A DNA stretch of 64,000 nucleotides, taken from the NCBI RefSeq assembly GCF_014645615.1, contig NZ_BMMB01000007.1:248001-312000 (forward strand). The letters are read 5' to 3'. The translations under genes and the position numbers were made by a program. The notes beneath the pieces were generated by a model. That model saw nothing but the letters and a program-made list of their open reading frames with translations. It did not search any database and was not told where the DNA came from. Below, one piece after another: positions 34,945 through 43,878 of this stretch. Position 1 is the first letter of the stretch; each line of letters starts with the position of its first letter. The DNA comes from Paenibacillus hunanensis. GTDB taxonomy: Bacteria > Bacillota > Bacilli > Paenibacillales > Paenibacillaceae.

Positions 34945-35406
34945 TTGAGCACACCGAAGATTAAAGCGACCGTCGAGGAAATGGTACAGCCATTTGTGGA
35001 GGAGCATGGATTTGAGCTGGTCGATGTGGAATACGTAAAAGAAGGCAAGAACTGGTTTCTCCGCGTATTCGTAGATAAAGAAGGCGGCATTGATATCGAT
35101 GATTGTGGCCGGGTGAGTGAATATCTGAGCGAACAGCTGGATAAGCACGATCCAATCAAGGACCCTTATTTTTTGGAAGTGTCCTCTCCGGGAGCCGAGC
35201 GTCCGCTTAAAAAAGAAGCTGATGTACAAAAGGCAGTCGGCAAAGATGTATTTGTCACGACTTACGAGCCTGTAGATGGAACAAAGGAATTTGAGGGACG
35301 GTTGCTCTCATTTGATGAAGGTGAGCTGTTGATTGAAGCGGGTAAGAAACGCTATGCGGTTCCATATGACAAAGTGGCCAGCGCCAGACTGGCAATCATT
35401 TTTTAA
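34945..35406 (+). CDS. rimP: Ribosome maturation factor RimP
   Basis: RimP assists 30S subunit assembly. I start it at TTG 34945 (153 aa, MSTPKIKATVEEMVQPF) because GGAGGG at 34930-34935 lies 9 bases upstream and this matches family length; upstream in-frame codons run back into the leader. Motifs include LVDVEYVKEGKNWFLRVFVD and LEVSSPGAERPLKK. It is the first gene of the nusA-infB operon. Confidence 0.95.
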   Translation: MSTPKIKATVEEMVQPFVEEHGFELVDVEYVKEGKNWFLRVFVDKEGGIDIDDCGRVSEYLSEQLDKHDPIKDPYFLEVSSPGAERPLKKEADVQKAVGKDVFVTTYEPVDGTKEFEGRLLSFDEGELLIEAGKKRYAVPYDKVASARLAIIF

Positions 35407-35440
35407 ACGGTGGTTTTTTGAAAGGGGGATCTTGAGAGCT

Positions 35441-36541
35441 ATGAGTATGGATTTTATCGAGGCAATGAACGAGCTGGAACGTGAGAAGGGGATTAGCAAG
35501 GACGTGCTATTTGAGGCGATCGAAGCGGCCCTGATTTCCAGCTATAAGCGTAACTTCAACACGGCGCAAAATGTACGTGTAGACATGAACCGCAATACCG
35601 GTGCAATCAAAGTATTTGCCCGCAAGATGATTGTTGAGGAAGTATTGGATGAGCGTACTGAAATTTCGCTTACCGATGCACGTGATAACATCAATCCGCA
35701 TTTCCAGCTGGAAGATGTGGCTGAGATTGAAGTTACACCGCGCGACTTCGGTCGTATCGCTGCACAGACAGCGAAGCAGGTCGTTACACAGCGTATTCGT
35801 GAAGCAGAGCGCGGTCTGATCTACAACGCGTTTATCGATAAAGAGGAAGACATCGTTACTGGTATTGTACAGCGCCAGGATACACGTAATATTTTCGTGG
35901 ATCTGGGTAAAGTAGAAGCGGTATTGCCGCTGACTGAGCTGATGCCAAACGAAAAATTCACGATGAATGAGCGCATCAAGGCGTACATCACAAAGGTTGA
36001 AAACACAACGAAAGGACCACAAATCGTGCTTTCACGCACGCATCCAGGTCTGCTCAAGCGTCTGTTTGAGCTAGAAGTGCCAGAGATTTTTGACGGTGTT
36101 GTTGAGATTCGTTCGGTTGCACGTGAAGCGGGCTTCCGTTCCAAAATTGCCGTTTACTCCCGCAATCCAGAAGTCGATCCGGTTGGCTCCTGCGTAGGTC
36201 CACGCGGTCTGCGTGTACAGACTATCGTAGGCGAGCTGCGCGGTGAGAAAATCGATATCGTGCGTTATTCTGAGAGTGTTGAGGAATACGTAGCGAATGC
36301 ACTCAGCCCATCCAAGGTGCTGGAAGTGCAAGTGTTTGAAGAGGAAAAAATGGCGCGTGTCATCGTGCCAGATTACCAGCTGTCGCTTGCGATTGGTATC
36401 AAAGGTCAAAATGCCCGTCTGGCAGCGAAGCTGACTGGATGGAAAATCGATATTAAGAGTGAGACACAGGCAGAGGAAGAATTTGGACGTCCGAGAGAAA
36501 CGGGCGAAGAAATGCATCAGGATTCCGTATCGGTCGACTAA
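35441..36541 (+). CDS. nusA: Transcription termination/antitermination factor NusA
   Basis: NusA binds RNA polymerase and promotes pausing, termination or antitermination. The 366-aa protein starts MSMDFIEAMNELEREKGISK. It has the N-terminal polymerase-binding domain, S1 (about 130-200), and KH1/KH2 domains with VGSCVGPRGLRVQ and LAIGIKGQNARLAAKLTGW. It lacks C-terminal acidic repeats, as in Firmicutes. ATG 35441 is preferred on family alignment, although a TTG at 35432 sits closer to AAGGGGG (35421-35427); the choice changes only three residues. Confidence 0.96.
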   Translation: MSMDFIEAMNELEREKGISKDVLFEAIEAALISSYKRNFNTAQNVRVDMNRNTGAIKVFARKMIVEEVLDERTEISLTDARDNINPHFQLEDVAEIEVTPRDFGRIAAQTAKQVVTQRIREAERGLIYNAFIDKEEDIVTGIVQRQDTRNIFVDLGKVEAVLPLTELMPNEKFTMNERIKAYITKVENTTKGPQIVLSRTHPGLLKRLFELEVPEIFDGVVEIRSVAREAGFRSKIAVYSRNPEVDPVGSCVGPRGLRVQTIVGELRGEKIDIVRYSESVEEYVANALSPSKVLEVQVFEEEKMARVIVPDYQLSLAIGIKGQNARLAAKLTGWKIDIKSETQAEEEFGRPRETGEEMHQDSVSVD

Positions 36542-36678
36542 GCCTTCCCGTTTTCTGCCTGACTGGATGCTTCGGTTTATTTTTCCAACGTCTGCTCTGC
36601 CTGTTCATTCAGGGTAGAGTGGCATGGGATGAATAGCTGTACCGGACGTCCATATGTATGAAAGGGGTTGGTTATCAA

Positions 36679-36987
36679 ATGAAGACAAAAAAGATACCGC
36701 TGCGCAAGTGTGTTGCTTGCCAGCAAATGATGCCGAAGAAAAGCCTGGTTCGAATCGTGCGTACGCCGGATGAGAACGTTGAGATTGATTTGACCGGTAA
36801 AAAGTCGGGCCGGGGAGCTTATGTATGTGCAACACAGTCTTGCTTCCAATTGGCACAGAAAAGCCGTGCGTTTGATCGCGCGCTCAAAGTGTCGGTAAGC
36901 GCGGACATTTACGAACGCCTTGCCAGCGAATTGGGCAGTGTGGAACACCAATTAAGTTCAGTGCAGGAGAGAGACGCTAATGAATAA
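36679..36987 (+). CDS. rnpM: RNase P modulator RnpM (YlxR)
   Basis: YlxR/RnpM is a small RNA-binding protein reported to bind the RNase P RNA and lower its activity in B. subtilis. The 102-aa protein carries the family motif RKCVACQQMMPKKSLVRIVR and GRGAYVCATQSCF. The ATG at 36679 has AAAGGGG 11 bases upstream; an earlier in-frame ATG at 36658 overlaps that site. The end overlaps ylxQ by eight bases. Confidence 0.93.
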   Translation: MKTKKIPLRKCVACQQMMPKKSLVRIVRTPDENVEIDLTGKKSGRGAYVCATQSCFQLAQKSRAFDRALKVSVSADIYERLASELGSVEHQLSSVQERDANE

Positions 36988-37321
36988 CGAACTATCCCTA
37001 CTCGGACTTGCCATGCGTGCCGGAAAAGTATTGTCCGGGGATGAGTTGGTGCTCAAGGCCATCCGTTCCCGTGAAGCTGCGCTCGTCATTCTGGCTGGTG
37101 ATGCTTCCGCCAATACGCAGAAAAAATTTCGCGATAAGTGCAGTAGTTATCAAATTCCTCTGCTGATCGGTTATGACCGTGATCAGCTGGGTGCCAGCAT
37201 AGGAAAAGAAGGTCGCGTGATTATTGCGCTGACCGATCAAGGGTTCGCAGGGCTTCTCCGTAAACGAATAGGGGATTCGTCGGAGGTGGAATATATTGAG
37301 TACACAGGAGCAGAAGGATAA
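36980..37321 (+). CDS. ylxQ: L7Ae-like K-turn-binding protein YlxQ
   Basis: YlxQ belongs to the L7Ae/L30e/S12e/Gadd45 family of kink-turn RNA binders. The 113-aa protein shows LLGLAMRAGKVLSGDELVLK, ALVILAGDASANTQKKF and the loop YDRDQLGASIGKE. It lies between rnpM and infB, as in Bacillus; its own target RNA is not settled. Its last 26 bases overlap the infB start. Confidence 0.92.
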   Translation: MNNELSLLGLAMRAGKVLSGDELVLKAIRSREAALVILAGDASANTQKKFRDKCSSYQIPLLIGYDRDQLGASIGKEGRVIIALTDQGFAGLLRKRIGDSSEVEYIEYTGAEG

Positions 37322-39776
37322 ACGGAGAGTTTACGAGTATGCCAAATCTCTCAATATGAGTAGTAAGGAAATCATTACGATCTTGAAAAAACTGGATGTG
37401 CCGGTCAACAATCACATGAGCGTCATGGAAGATGGCGCTGTTGCAAAAGTGGAACAATTTTTCAACAATATTAAATCGAGCGCTGCCGATAAGCAGGATG
37501 GCACGGTCAAAGCTGCGGAATCGACGCAGGAAAAAAATAGACAGGAAAAGCAGGTAGGTATGGATATAAAAACTCAGAACAACTCAAACAATGGGAATAA
37601 CAGATCCCAAAGCGGTTCTAGCAACCGCTCTAACTCGTCGTCTAGTCAAAATGGTAACCGTAGTGGACAGGGCTCCACTTCACAGGGTAACCGTAGCAAC
37701 AACTCTCAGGGCGGTAACCGTCAGCCAAGCGCTGCATCCCGTCCACAAACAGGCTCGTCCCAAAACCGTCAGCCATCCGGCTCTGTAAGAACATCCCAGG
37801 GTGGAGATTCCTCCGGTGCTAATCGCGGCGGCGGTAACAGCAGTCGTGGTGGTAACAGTGGCGGCGGTGGCAACCGTGGCAATAGCAACAATCGTGGCGG
37901 TGGCGGTGGTAACCGCTTTGACAATAACCGTGGTGGTGGCGGTAATCGCAACAACCGTGGTAAAGGTCGCGGCGGCAAAAACTTCAACAACAACCAGCCT
38001 CCACGTGAGAAAATCGACAATACACCGAAAAAGATCATCGTTCGCGGTGAGATGACGGTTGGCGAAACAGCCAAATTGCTGCATAAGGATGCTTCCGAAG
38101 TTATCAAGAAGCTGATCAGCAGTGGTGTAATGGCGACAATCAACCAGGAGCTTGATCTGGAAACGATTCAACTGATTGCTGATGACTATGGCGTTGAAGT
38201 TGAAATCAAAATCCCGGTTGAAGACGATCGTTTTGAAACGGTTGAAGAAACCGATGATGAAGCAGATCTGAAAGCACGTCCACCAGTTGTAACGATCATG
38301 GGTCACGTCGATCATGGTAAAACAACATTGCTGGATGCGATTCGTTCCGCTAACGTAACTGGCGGCGAAGCCGGCGGTATCACGCAGCACATCGGTGCAT
38401 ATCAAGTTGAGATCAACAAAAAGAAAATCACATTCCTGGATACACCGGGTCACGAAGCGTTTACAGCGATGCGTGCTCGTGGTGCGCAGGTAACCGATAT
38501 TACGATTATCGTAGTTGCAGCAGATGACGGCGTTATGCCACAAACGGTAGAGGCAATCAACCATGCGAAAGCAGCAGGTCTGCCAATTATCGTTGCTGTC
38601 AACAAAATCGATAAGCCGGGTGCGAATCCGGATAAAGTAAAACAAGAGCTGACCGAGTATGAACTCGTACCGGAAGAGTGGGGCGGCGACACGATCTTCG
38701 TTAACGTATCTGCGAAACAACAGATCGGTCTGGAAGATCTGCTCGAAATGATTCTGCTCGTAGCGGAAGTAAACGACTACAAAGCTAACCCTGACAAGCG
38801 CGCTCGTGGTGCGGTTATCGAGGCTGAGCTGGATAAAGGTCGTGGTCCGGTAGCTCGTATTCTGGTACAACACGGTACACTGAAAGTCGGCGATGCATTT
38901 GTTGCCGGTAACTGTTTCGGACGTATCCGTGCAATGGTAAATGATAAAGGACGTCGTCTCAAAGAAGCTGGCCCTTCCACTCCTGTTGAAATTACAGGTC
39001 TGACTGAGGTTCCACAAGCAGGCGATCCGTTTATGGTATTCGAAGACGAGCGTAAAGCACGTTCGATCGCTGACAAGCGTGCGATCACACAGCGTCAGTC
39101 TGATCTGGGTGCAAACACTCGTGTTACGCTGGATGATCTGTTCCAGCACATTAAAGACGGCGAAATTAAAGACCTGAACGTCATCATCAAAGGCGATGTA
39201 CAGGGTTCGGTCGAAGCTCTCAAAGGCTCGCTCGAAAAAATCGAGGTGGAAGGCGTACGCGTCAAAATCATCCACCGCGGCGTAGGTGCGATCAACGAAT
39301 CGGATATTATCCTCGCAGCTGCATCCAACGCGATCATTATTGGTTTCAACGTTCGTCCAGACGTTCAAGCGAAGCAAACTGCTGAGCAAGAGCAAGTGGA
39401 TATTCGTCTGCACCGCGTTATTTATAACGCAATCGAGGAAATCGAGCAGGCGATGAAAGGGATGCTGGACCCAGAATACAAAGAAGTTGTTATTGGACAT
39501 GCGGAAGTTCGCAATACGTTCAAAATCAGCCGCGTAGGTACAATTGCAGGCTGTATGGTAACTTCTGGTAAGATCACGCGTTCTGCTGAAGCACGCTTGA
39601 TCCGTGACGGTATCGTTATTTTCGAAGGTAAAATCGACTCCCTCAAACGCTTTAAAGATGATGCCAAAGAAGTTGCACAAGGCTACGAGTGCGGTATCAC
39701 GCTGGACGGCTACAATGATATGAAGGAAAACGATGTAATCGAAGCCTTCATCATGGAAGCTGTAGAGCGCAAATAA
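37296..39776 (+). CDS. infB: Translation initiation factor IF-2
   Basis: IF-2 brings fMet-tRNA to the ribosome and promotes subunit joining. The 826-aa protein has an N-terminal IF2-N domain (RVYEYAKSLNMSSKEIITIL). A linker very rich in Asn, Gly, Ser, Gln and Arg with RGG-like runs (about residues 95-235) follows, then a second IF2-N domain. The G domain has GHVDHGKTT at G336-T343, DTPGHEAF and NKID, and domains II-IV complete the protein. The TTG start has GGAGGTGG 6 bases upstream and lies inside the end of ylxQ. Confidence 0.97.
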   Translation: MSTQEQKDKRRVYEYAKSLNMSSKEIITILKKLDVPVNNHMSVMEDGAVAKVEQFFNNIKSSAADKQDGTVKAAESTQEKNRQEKQVGMDIKTQNNSNNGNNRSQSGSSNRSNSSSSQNGNRSGQGSTSQGNRSNNSQGGNRQPSAASRPQTGSSQNRQPSGSVRTSQGGDSSGANRGGGNSSRGGNSGGGGNRGNSNNRGGGGGNRFDNNRGGGGNRNNRGKGRGGKNFNNNQPPREKIDNTPKKIIVRGEMTVGETAKLLHKDASEVIKKLISSGVMATINQELDLETIQLIADDYGVEVEIKIPVEDDRFETVEETDDEADLKARPPVVTIMGHVDHGKTTLLDAIRSANVTGGEAGGITQHIGAYQVEINKKKITFLDTPGHEAFTAMRARGAQVTDITIIVVAADDGVMPQTVEAINHAKAAGLPIIVAVNKIDKPGANPDKVKQELTEYELVPEEWGGDTIFVNVSAKQQIGLEDLLEMILLVAEVNDYKANPDKRARGAVIEAELDKGRGPVARILVQHGTLKVGDAFVAGNCFGRIRAMVNDKGRRLKEAGPSTPVEITGLTEVPQAGDPFMVFEDERKARSIADKRAITQRQSDLGANTRVTLDDLFQHIKDGEIKDLNVIIKGDVQGSVEALKGSLEKIEVEGVRVKIIHRGVGAINESDIILAAASNAIIIGFNVRPDVQAKQTAEQEQVDIRLHRVIYNAIEEIEQAMKGMLDPEYKEVVIGHAEVRNTFKISRVGTIAGCMVTSGKITRSAEARLIRDGIVIFEGKIDSLKRFKDDAKEVAQGYECGITLDGYNDMKENDVIEAFIMEAVERK

Positions 39777-39790
39777 CGAGGTGAAAAACA

Positions 39791-40153
39791 ATGGCTAAGA
39801 TTAGAACAGGACGTGTAGGCGAACAGATCAAAAAAGAACTGAGCCTGCTCATCCAAAACGAATTGAAAGATCCACGCATCGGTTTCGTTACAGTTACCGG
39901 CGTGGATGTAACCAACGACCTGTCACAAGCTGAGGTTTACCTCAGCGTGCTAGGTGACGAAGAACAAAAAACAGGTTCACTCAAAGGAATTGAAAAAGCA
40001 TCTGGATTCCTGCGCTCCGAGCTCGGCAAGCGCATCCGGTTGCGTCATACGCCTGAACTGCTGTTCAAGATTGACGAGTCGATTGCTTACGGCAATCGGA
40101 TCGATCAGTTGATCAATCAGATTCATCGCGAAGATTCCGATAAAGACGAGTAA
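39791..40153 (+). CDS. rbfA: Ribosome-binding factor A
   Basis: RbfA binds maturing 30S subunits and helps 16S rRNA 5'-end processing. The 120-aa protein is a single KH-like domain with DPRIGFVTVTGVDVTNDLSQA and KRIRLRHTPELLFKIDESI. ACGAGGTGA precedes the ATG. It sits between infB and nrnA. Confidence 0.97.
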   Translation: MAKIRTGRVGEQIKKELSLLIQNELKDPRIGFVTVTGVDVTNDLSQAEVYLSVLGDEEQKTGSLKGIEKASGFLRSELGKRIRLRHTPELLFKIDESIAYGNRIDQLINQIHREDSDKDE

Positions 40154-40171
40154 GCCTCAAAGGAGACGGCA

Positions 40172-41149
40172 ATGCAGACCTATGAACAGGCGCTTCTAGA
40201 TGCGAAAGCATTTATAGAGGAGCATGACAATTTTCTAGTGGTTTCGCATGTTCAGCCGGACGGAGACGCAGTCAGTTCCACGGTAGCCGTGGGCTGGCTG
40301 CTGTCTTGTCTCGGAAAGCAATTTACGCTTGTAAACGAAGGTCCTATTCCAAAGCGTATGAGCTATCTTACGCTATCCGGCGAGATTATGAATCTGTTGG
40401 AGGACGGTGGACAACGTCAATATGAGCATGTGATTTGCGTGGATTGTGCGGATTTCAAGCGTGTCGGTCTGGTCAAAAACTGGATGTCGGAAACGGCAGC
40501 CATTTTGAATATTGACCATCATCCGACCAATGATCGCTATGGAGCTGTCAATGTCGTTAAAGACGACGCAGCAGCCACTGCGGAAGTGCTGTATGATTGG
40601 ATCAATCTGTTTGATGTAAAATGGACATGTGAAGCAGCCGAGGCGATCTATACCGGTCTTTTGACAGATACAGGTGGATTCCGTTATTCCAGTACGTCAC
40701 CCAAAGTGATGGAAATCTCTTCACGTTTGCTTGAACTGGGTGTAAACGGGCCTGAGCTGGCAGAAACGCTGCTTGAAGAAGTGACATTGCCACAGGTTAA
40801 GGTGCTGGCGCTGGCGTTGTCCACGTTAGAACTTGAAGCCCATGGTAGAATTGCACATGTCTATGTGACTCCAGAGCATATGATTCAAACCGGAGCAGAA
40901 AATGAAGACCTTGAGGGCATTGTCAACTATCCGCGCAACATTCAGGGCGTAGAGGTTGGTATCTTTTTCAAGGTAATCGACGAAAATGCTGTTAAAGCTA
41001 GTCTTCGTTCGGCAGGACGTATTGATGTTGCCGCAGTCGCACAGCATTTTGGTGGCGGTGGGCATATCAAAGCAGCGGGCTGTCGTCTGGAAGGCAGTCT
41101 GGAACAGGTCAAACAACAAGTAGTGTCGTATATAAAGGAGCTTCTATGA
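40172..41149 (+). CDS. nrnA: Bifunctional oligoribonuclease / pAp phosphatase NrnA
   Basis: NrnA degrades very short RNAs and dephosphorylates pAp. The 325-aa DHH/DHHA1 protein has SHVQPDGDAVSSTVAVGW, VDCAD, the DHH motif NIDHHPTN, LLTDTGGFRYSST and the C-terminal FGGGGHIKAAGCRLEG. AAGGAG precedes the ATG. The last four bases overlap truB. Confidence 0.96.
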   Translation: MQTYEQALLDAKAFIEEHDNFLVVSHVQPDGDAVSSTVAVGWLLSCLGKQFTLVNEGPIPKRMSYLTLSGEIMNLLEDGGQRQYEHVICVDCADFKRVGLVKNWMSETAAILNIDHHPTNDRYGAVNVVKDDAAATAEVLYDWINLFDVKWTCEAAEAIYTGLLTDTGGFRYSSTSPKVMEISSRLLELGVNGPELAETLLEEVTLPQVKVLALALSTLELEAHGRIAHVYVTPEHMIQTGAENEDLEGIVNYPRNIQGVEVGIFFKVIDENAVKASLRSAGRIDVAAVAQHFGGGGHIKAAGCRLEGSLEQVKQQVVSYIKELL

Positions 41150-42144
41150 ACGAATTTGATGGCGTGCTGGCCGTACACAAGCCAGCAGGCTTCACCTCTC
41201 ACGATGTAGTAGCAAAAGTTCGGCGTATTGTGAGGATGAAGCGTATCGGTCATACAGGTACGCTCGATCCAGCCGTAACAGGCGTACTGCCACTGTGTCT
41301 GGGCCGCTCAACGCGGATCGTGGAATATTTGCAAGAAATGCCTAAGGAATACGTAGCGGTCTTGCGTTTCGGTATCGCTACCGATACAGAGGATCTAACC
41401 GGCGAAGTTATCGAGCAGATCGATCAGGCTAACATTAGTCGTGAGCAAGTCGAACAAGTACTGAACACGATGACGGGCACGATCTCTCAGGTGCCTCCGA
41501 TGTATTCTGCGGTCAAGGTTGATGGCAAACGCCTGTACGAGCTAGCACGTGAAGGGAAAACCGTAGAACGTAAATCCCGTGAGGTAACGATCCACGAGCT
41601 GGAAATGATCGGCTGGAAGCCAGACGACCATCCAGAAATCACCTTCCGTGTGCTATGCTCTAAAGGCACCTATATCCGCACACTATGTGTCGATATTGGA
41701 CGTGCACTCGGCGTACCATCTACCATGGTGCAGCTCGTACGCACCGAATCCGCAGGCATCCGCCTGCAACAATGCCTAACCTTTGAGCAGATCGAACAGC
41801 TGGTTGAACAGGGCGAGCTAGAACAACATCTCATCCCAGCAGACCAGGCCATGTCCAATCTGCCTGCTTTCACAGTAGATGAGGAAGTATACAAGCACAC
41901 CCTGCAAGGTAAACATATAGACAGCAAGTATATTCGCCCATATATCGCTTCTGAGAGCGCTACGGTGGCTGAGACAGGTTCTGTATCAGTAAACCCTACA
42001 GATACACAAGAGCCAGCTACAAAGCCTATAGCCGATGCAGACATACTACTCAAACTGTACGCACCCGCAGGCGAGTTCATCGGAATTTTCCGTAAGGACG
42101 AACCGAGCGATCGTATCGTGCCTGTAAAGGTGTTCCTGCCGTAA
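41146..42144 (+). CDS. truB: tRNA pseudouridine-55 synthase TruB
   Basis: TruB makes pseudouridine 55 in the T loop of tRNAs. The 332-aa protein has HKPAGFTSHDVV, catalytic D41 in GHTGTLDPAVTGVLPL, YSAVKVDGKRLYELAR and KGTYIRTLCVDIG. Compared with the usual length of about 300 aa it has an extra Ser/Thr/Ala-rich insertion near residues 265-305 before the terminal PUA-like segment. The frame stays open for 38 more codons after its TAA (see findings). Confidence 0.96.
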   Translation: MNEFDGVLAVHKPAGFTSHDVVAKVRRIVRMKRIGHTGTLDPAVTGVLPLCLGRSTRIVEYLQEMPKEYVAVLRFGIATDTEDLTGEVIEQIDQANISREQVEQVLNTMTGTISQVPPMYSAVKVDGKRLYELAREGKTVERKSREVTIHELEMIGWKPDDHPEITFRVLCSKGTYIRTLCVDIGRALGVPSTMVQLVRTESAGIRLQQCLTFEQIEQLVEQGELEQHLIPADQAMSNLPAFTVDEEVYKHTLQGKHIDSKYIRPYIASESATVAETGSVSVNPTDTQEPATKPIADADILLKLYAPAGEFIGIFRKDEPSDRIVPVKVFLP

Positions 42145-42261
42145 TTATATTTGTATAGGCGTAGCGGATGGGCTTTTGCAGATATTTATCAGTACTTCAA
42201 AGCTAAAGTGAATAAGTACGAAGCAAATAAAGCTTATGCTGATATGAATGCTTTTTACTGA
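42145..42261 (+). pseudogene. Protein-like in-frame segment after the truB stop
   Basis: Reading on in the truB frame past its TAA gives 38 further codons to TGA at 42259-42261, including GWAFADIYQYFKAKVNKYE and ANKAYADMNAFY. The composition looks protein-like, with no strong ribosome-binding site. It may be the remnant end of a lost gene, an extension exposed by a stop mutation, or chance. I do not recognise the sequence. Confidence 0.25.
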
Positions 42262-42455
42262 AGGTACTGCTCTATGCTGAATAGACAAGTACACAATTTC
42301 ATGTAGGCAGAACTCAGAGTATTGAAGTGTAAAATATCGTTTTTCGATAAATTACATTAGTGTAGCAAGTGAATTGAACTTGCTTAACAAATACTCCTAA
42401 TAATGTCCTATAAGAAACTAATTAGACGTTTTTATAAAGTTGCTAATAAGCACGG

Positions 42456-42578
42456 AACGGAGGGAAGGAAATAAGGGGAAAGGACGACTTTGGAGGGGCG
42501 GGAATCTACATTTAATTCCTAATCTAGTAGATTCCCGCGGCTCCACCTGAGTCCGTCCCCTTATTCCTTGCCGGAGTG
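42456..42578. repeat. Palindromic repeat element, copy A
   Basis: A 123-base imperfect inverted repeat. The left arm contains AAGGAAATAAGGGG and the right arm CCCCTTATTCCTT; the inner stem pairs GCGGGAATCTAC (42498-42509) with GTAGATTCCCGC (42527-42538), flanked by GGAG/CTCC. The same element occurs at 46690-46809. Both copies start AACGGAGG and end CGGAGTG. No target duplication or coding capacity is visible. Confidence 0.85.
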
Positions 42579-42786
42579 CTTGATGATTCATCATAATTCG
42601 AGCTCCAATACTCAAAATCTGAGTAATTGATGTTTAGTGCAACGTATAAGCTCAGCTTCAACTGCAAACCAAAGCAATCAGCCATCAAGCACACCATTAC
42701 ATGCAGCGACAGCAACAACCTGCACATCACTAAACGTGCAGCCTGCCATGCATGAATCCATTTGTAGAAATGCGGGTGATATCACA

Positions 42787-43725
42787 GTGAACATAGTAAG
42801 ATTGGCTTATCCCTGGCCGGAAAACGGCATACCACGCGAGGCAGACCCGCAGGTGATGGTCATCGGACAATTTGACGGCGTACATCTCGGTCATAGCAGT
42901 GTGATCGATTATGGTATTCGCCTTGCACGTCGCCTGGGCATTACCGCCTCGGTGATGACCTTTGATCCGAATCCGAAGGAAGTGCTGGGTAAGGGAGATT
43001 ACGAAGGCTATTTGACGCCGCTTTCGATCAAGGAAGAGATTTTGCGCGGAATGGGCGTTGATACGCTGTATGTAGCGGAATTTAATCATGCATTTGCAGC
43101 GGTAACGCCAGAGCAATTTTATGAGCAAATGCTGGTGCCACTGCATGTACATACGGCAGTGGTCGGATTTGACTTTCATTTTGGACATCGTGGTGCAGGT
43201 ACACCGGAGCTGCTTCGTGAGCTTGGTCAGGATTCATTACTCGTGGAGACTGTTCCTGCATTCCTGCTGGAGGATAACAAAGTAAGCAGCTCAGCGATTC
43301 GTGCAGCTCTGCGCGAGGGGGATGCCAAGCATGCGACGAAGCTGCTAGGTAGACCGTATCAAATTCGCGGTGTTGTTATTGATGGGGATAAGCGCGGACG
43401 TACAATCGGCTTCCCAACTGCGAATCTGGAGCTGAGCGAGCGCTATGTAGTGCCACGTCCGGGTGTGTATGCGGTTCGTGTGCTGGCTGAAGGCGTTTGG
43501 CGTGCAGGTGTGATGAATATCGGCTTTAAGCCAACCTTTCAGACGGGCGAGACGCGTCCTAGCTTTGAAGCGCATATTTTGGACTTCCAGGGCGATCTGT
43601 ATGGACAGCAGCTGGCTGTCGAGCTGATCGATTATATCCGACCTGAGCAGAAGTTTGGTTCGATTGACGAGCTGGTAACACAGATTACACGGGATGCGGA
43701 ATCGGCAAGACAGATTCTTTTATAA
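42787..43725 (+). CDS. ribF: Bifunctional riboflavin kinase / FAD synthetase RibF
   Basis: RibF makes FMN and FAD from riboflavin. The start is placed at GTG 42787 (312 aa, the usual length), with GGGTGAT six bases upstream; the frame stays open back to 42637 but that part reads as non-coding, Ser/Thr/Cys-rich sequence. The N-terminal FAD synthetase has IGQFDGVHLGHSSV and VGFDFHFGHRG. The C-terminal kinase has KRGRTIGFPTANLEL and GVMNIGFKPTF. It is upstream of rpsO. Confidence 0.95.
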   Translation: MNIVRLAYPWPENGIPREADPQVMVIGQFDGVHLGHSSVIDYGIRLARRLGITASVMTFDPNPKEVLGKGDYEGYLTPLSIKEEILRGMGVDTLYVAEFNHAFAAVTPEQFYEQMLVPLHVHTAVVGFDFHFGHRGAGTPELLRELGQDSLLVETVPAFLLEDNKVSSSAIRAALREGDAKHATKLLGRPYQIRGVVIDGDKRGRTIGFPTANLELSERYVVPRPGVYAVRVLAEGVWRAGVMNIGFKPTFQTGETRPSFEAHILDFQGDLYGQQLAVELIDYIRPEQKFGSIDELVTQITRDAESARQILL

Positions 43726-43730
43726 GGGCA

Positions 43731-43760
43731 TTGCTATTTGATATTCGTCTATGCTATACT
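43731..43760 (+). promoter_or_regulatory. SigA-type promoter for rpsO
   Basis: TTGCTA at 43731-43736, an 18-base spacer and TATACT at 43755-43760 with an extended -10 TG at 43752-43753. It lies immediately after ribF and gives a leader of about 110 bases. Confidence 0.75.
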
Positions 43761-43787
43761 GAACAACGTTGCTGTTTCCTAGATTCA

Positions 43788-43859
43788 GTAACCGAACCTT
43801 AGCTTGGTTACACGAGTTTCACCGCCGGTAACGAGGCTAATGGCGATTTTTAATGAAAC
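43788..43859 (+). promoter_or_regulatory. Structured rpsO leader, possible S15 binding site
   Basis: GTAACC/GGTTAC (43788-43793 with 43806-43811) forms one hairpin. GTTTC/GAAAC (about 43817-43821 with 43855-43859) closes a second that contains CGCC/GGCG. S15 represses its own synthesis through leader structures in several bacteria, so an autoregulatory site is plausible; this is inference from position and pairing only. Confidence 0.4.
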
Positions 43860-43878
43860 TATTAAGGAGGTGAATAGG

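Larger units (their letters stand above)
42145..42786. other. 642-base gap between truB and ribF
   Basis: These genes are usually adjacent. The gap holds the protein-like segment after truB and AT-rich sequence with small hairpins: TGTAAAATATCG near 42328 pairing with 42345-42356, and GCAAGT/ACTTGC at 42365-42383. Copy A of the palindromic repeat (42456-42578) and about 200 bases of unremarkable leader complete it. I see no convincing promoter. Confidence 0.6.

Noticed and set aside
37580..38000. Tandem repeat or CRISPR-like pattern in the 5' part of infB
   Set aside because: The repetition is codon-level low complexity (GGT AAC CGT runs) encoding the Asn/Gly/Arg-rich linker; there are no regular spacers.
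37680..39791. Very long antisense open frame (about 700 codons) opposite infB
   Set aside because: It mirrors the codon pattern of infB and its product is Cys/Phe/Asp-rich nonsense with no motif. A similar antisense frame opposite pnp (44304-46418) is rejected for the same reason.
42637..42786. N-terminal extension of RibF from ATG 42637
   Set aside because: The extra 50 residues look non-coding and the GTG at 42787 has a good ribosome-binding site and gives the usual family length.
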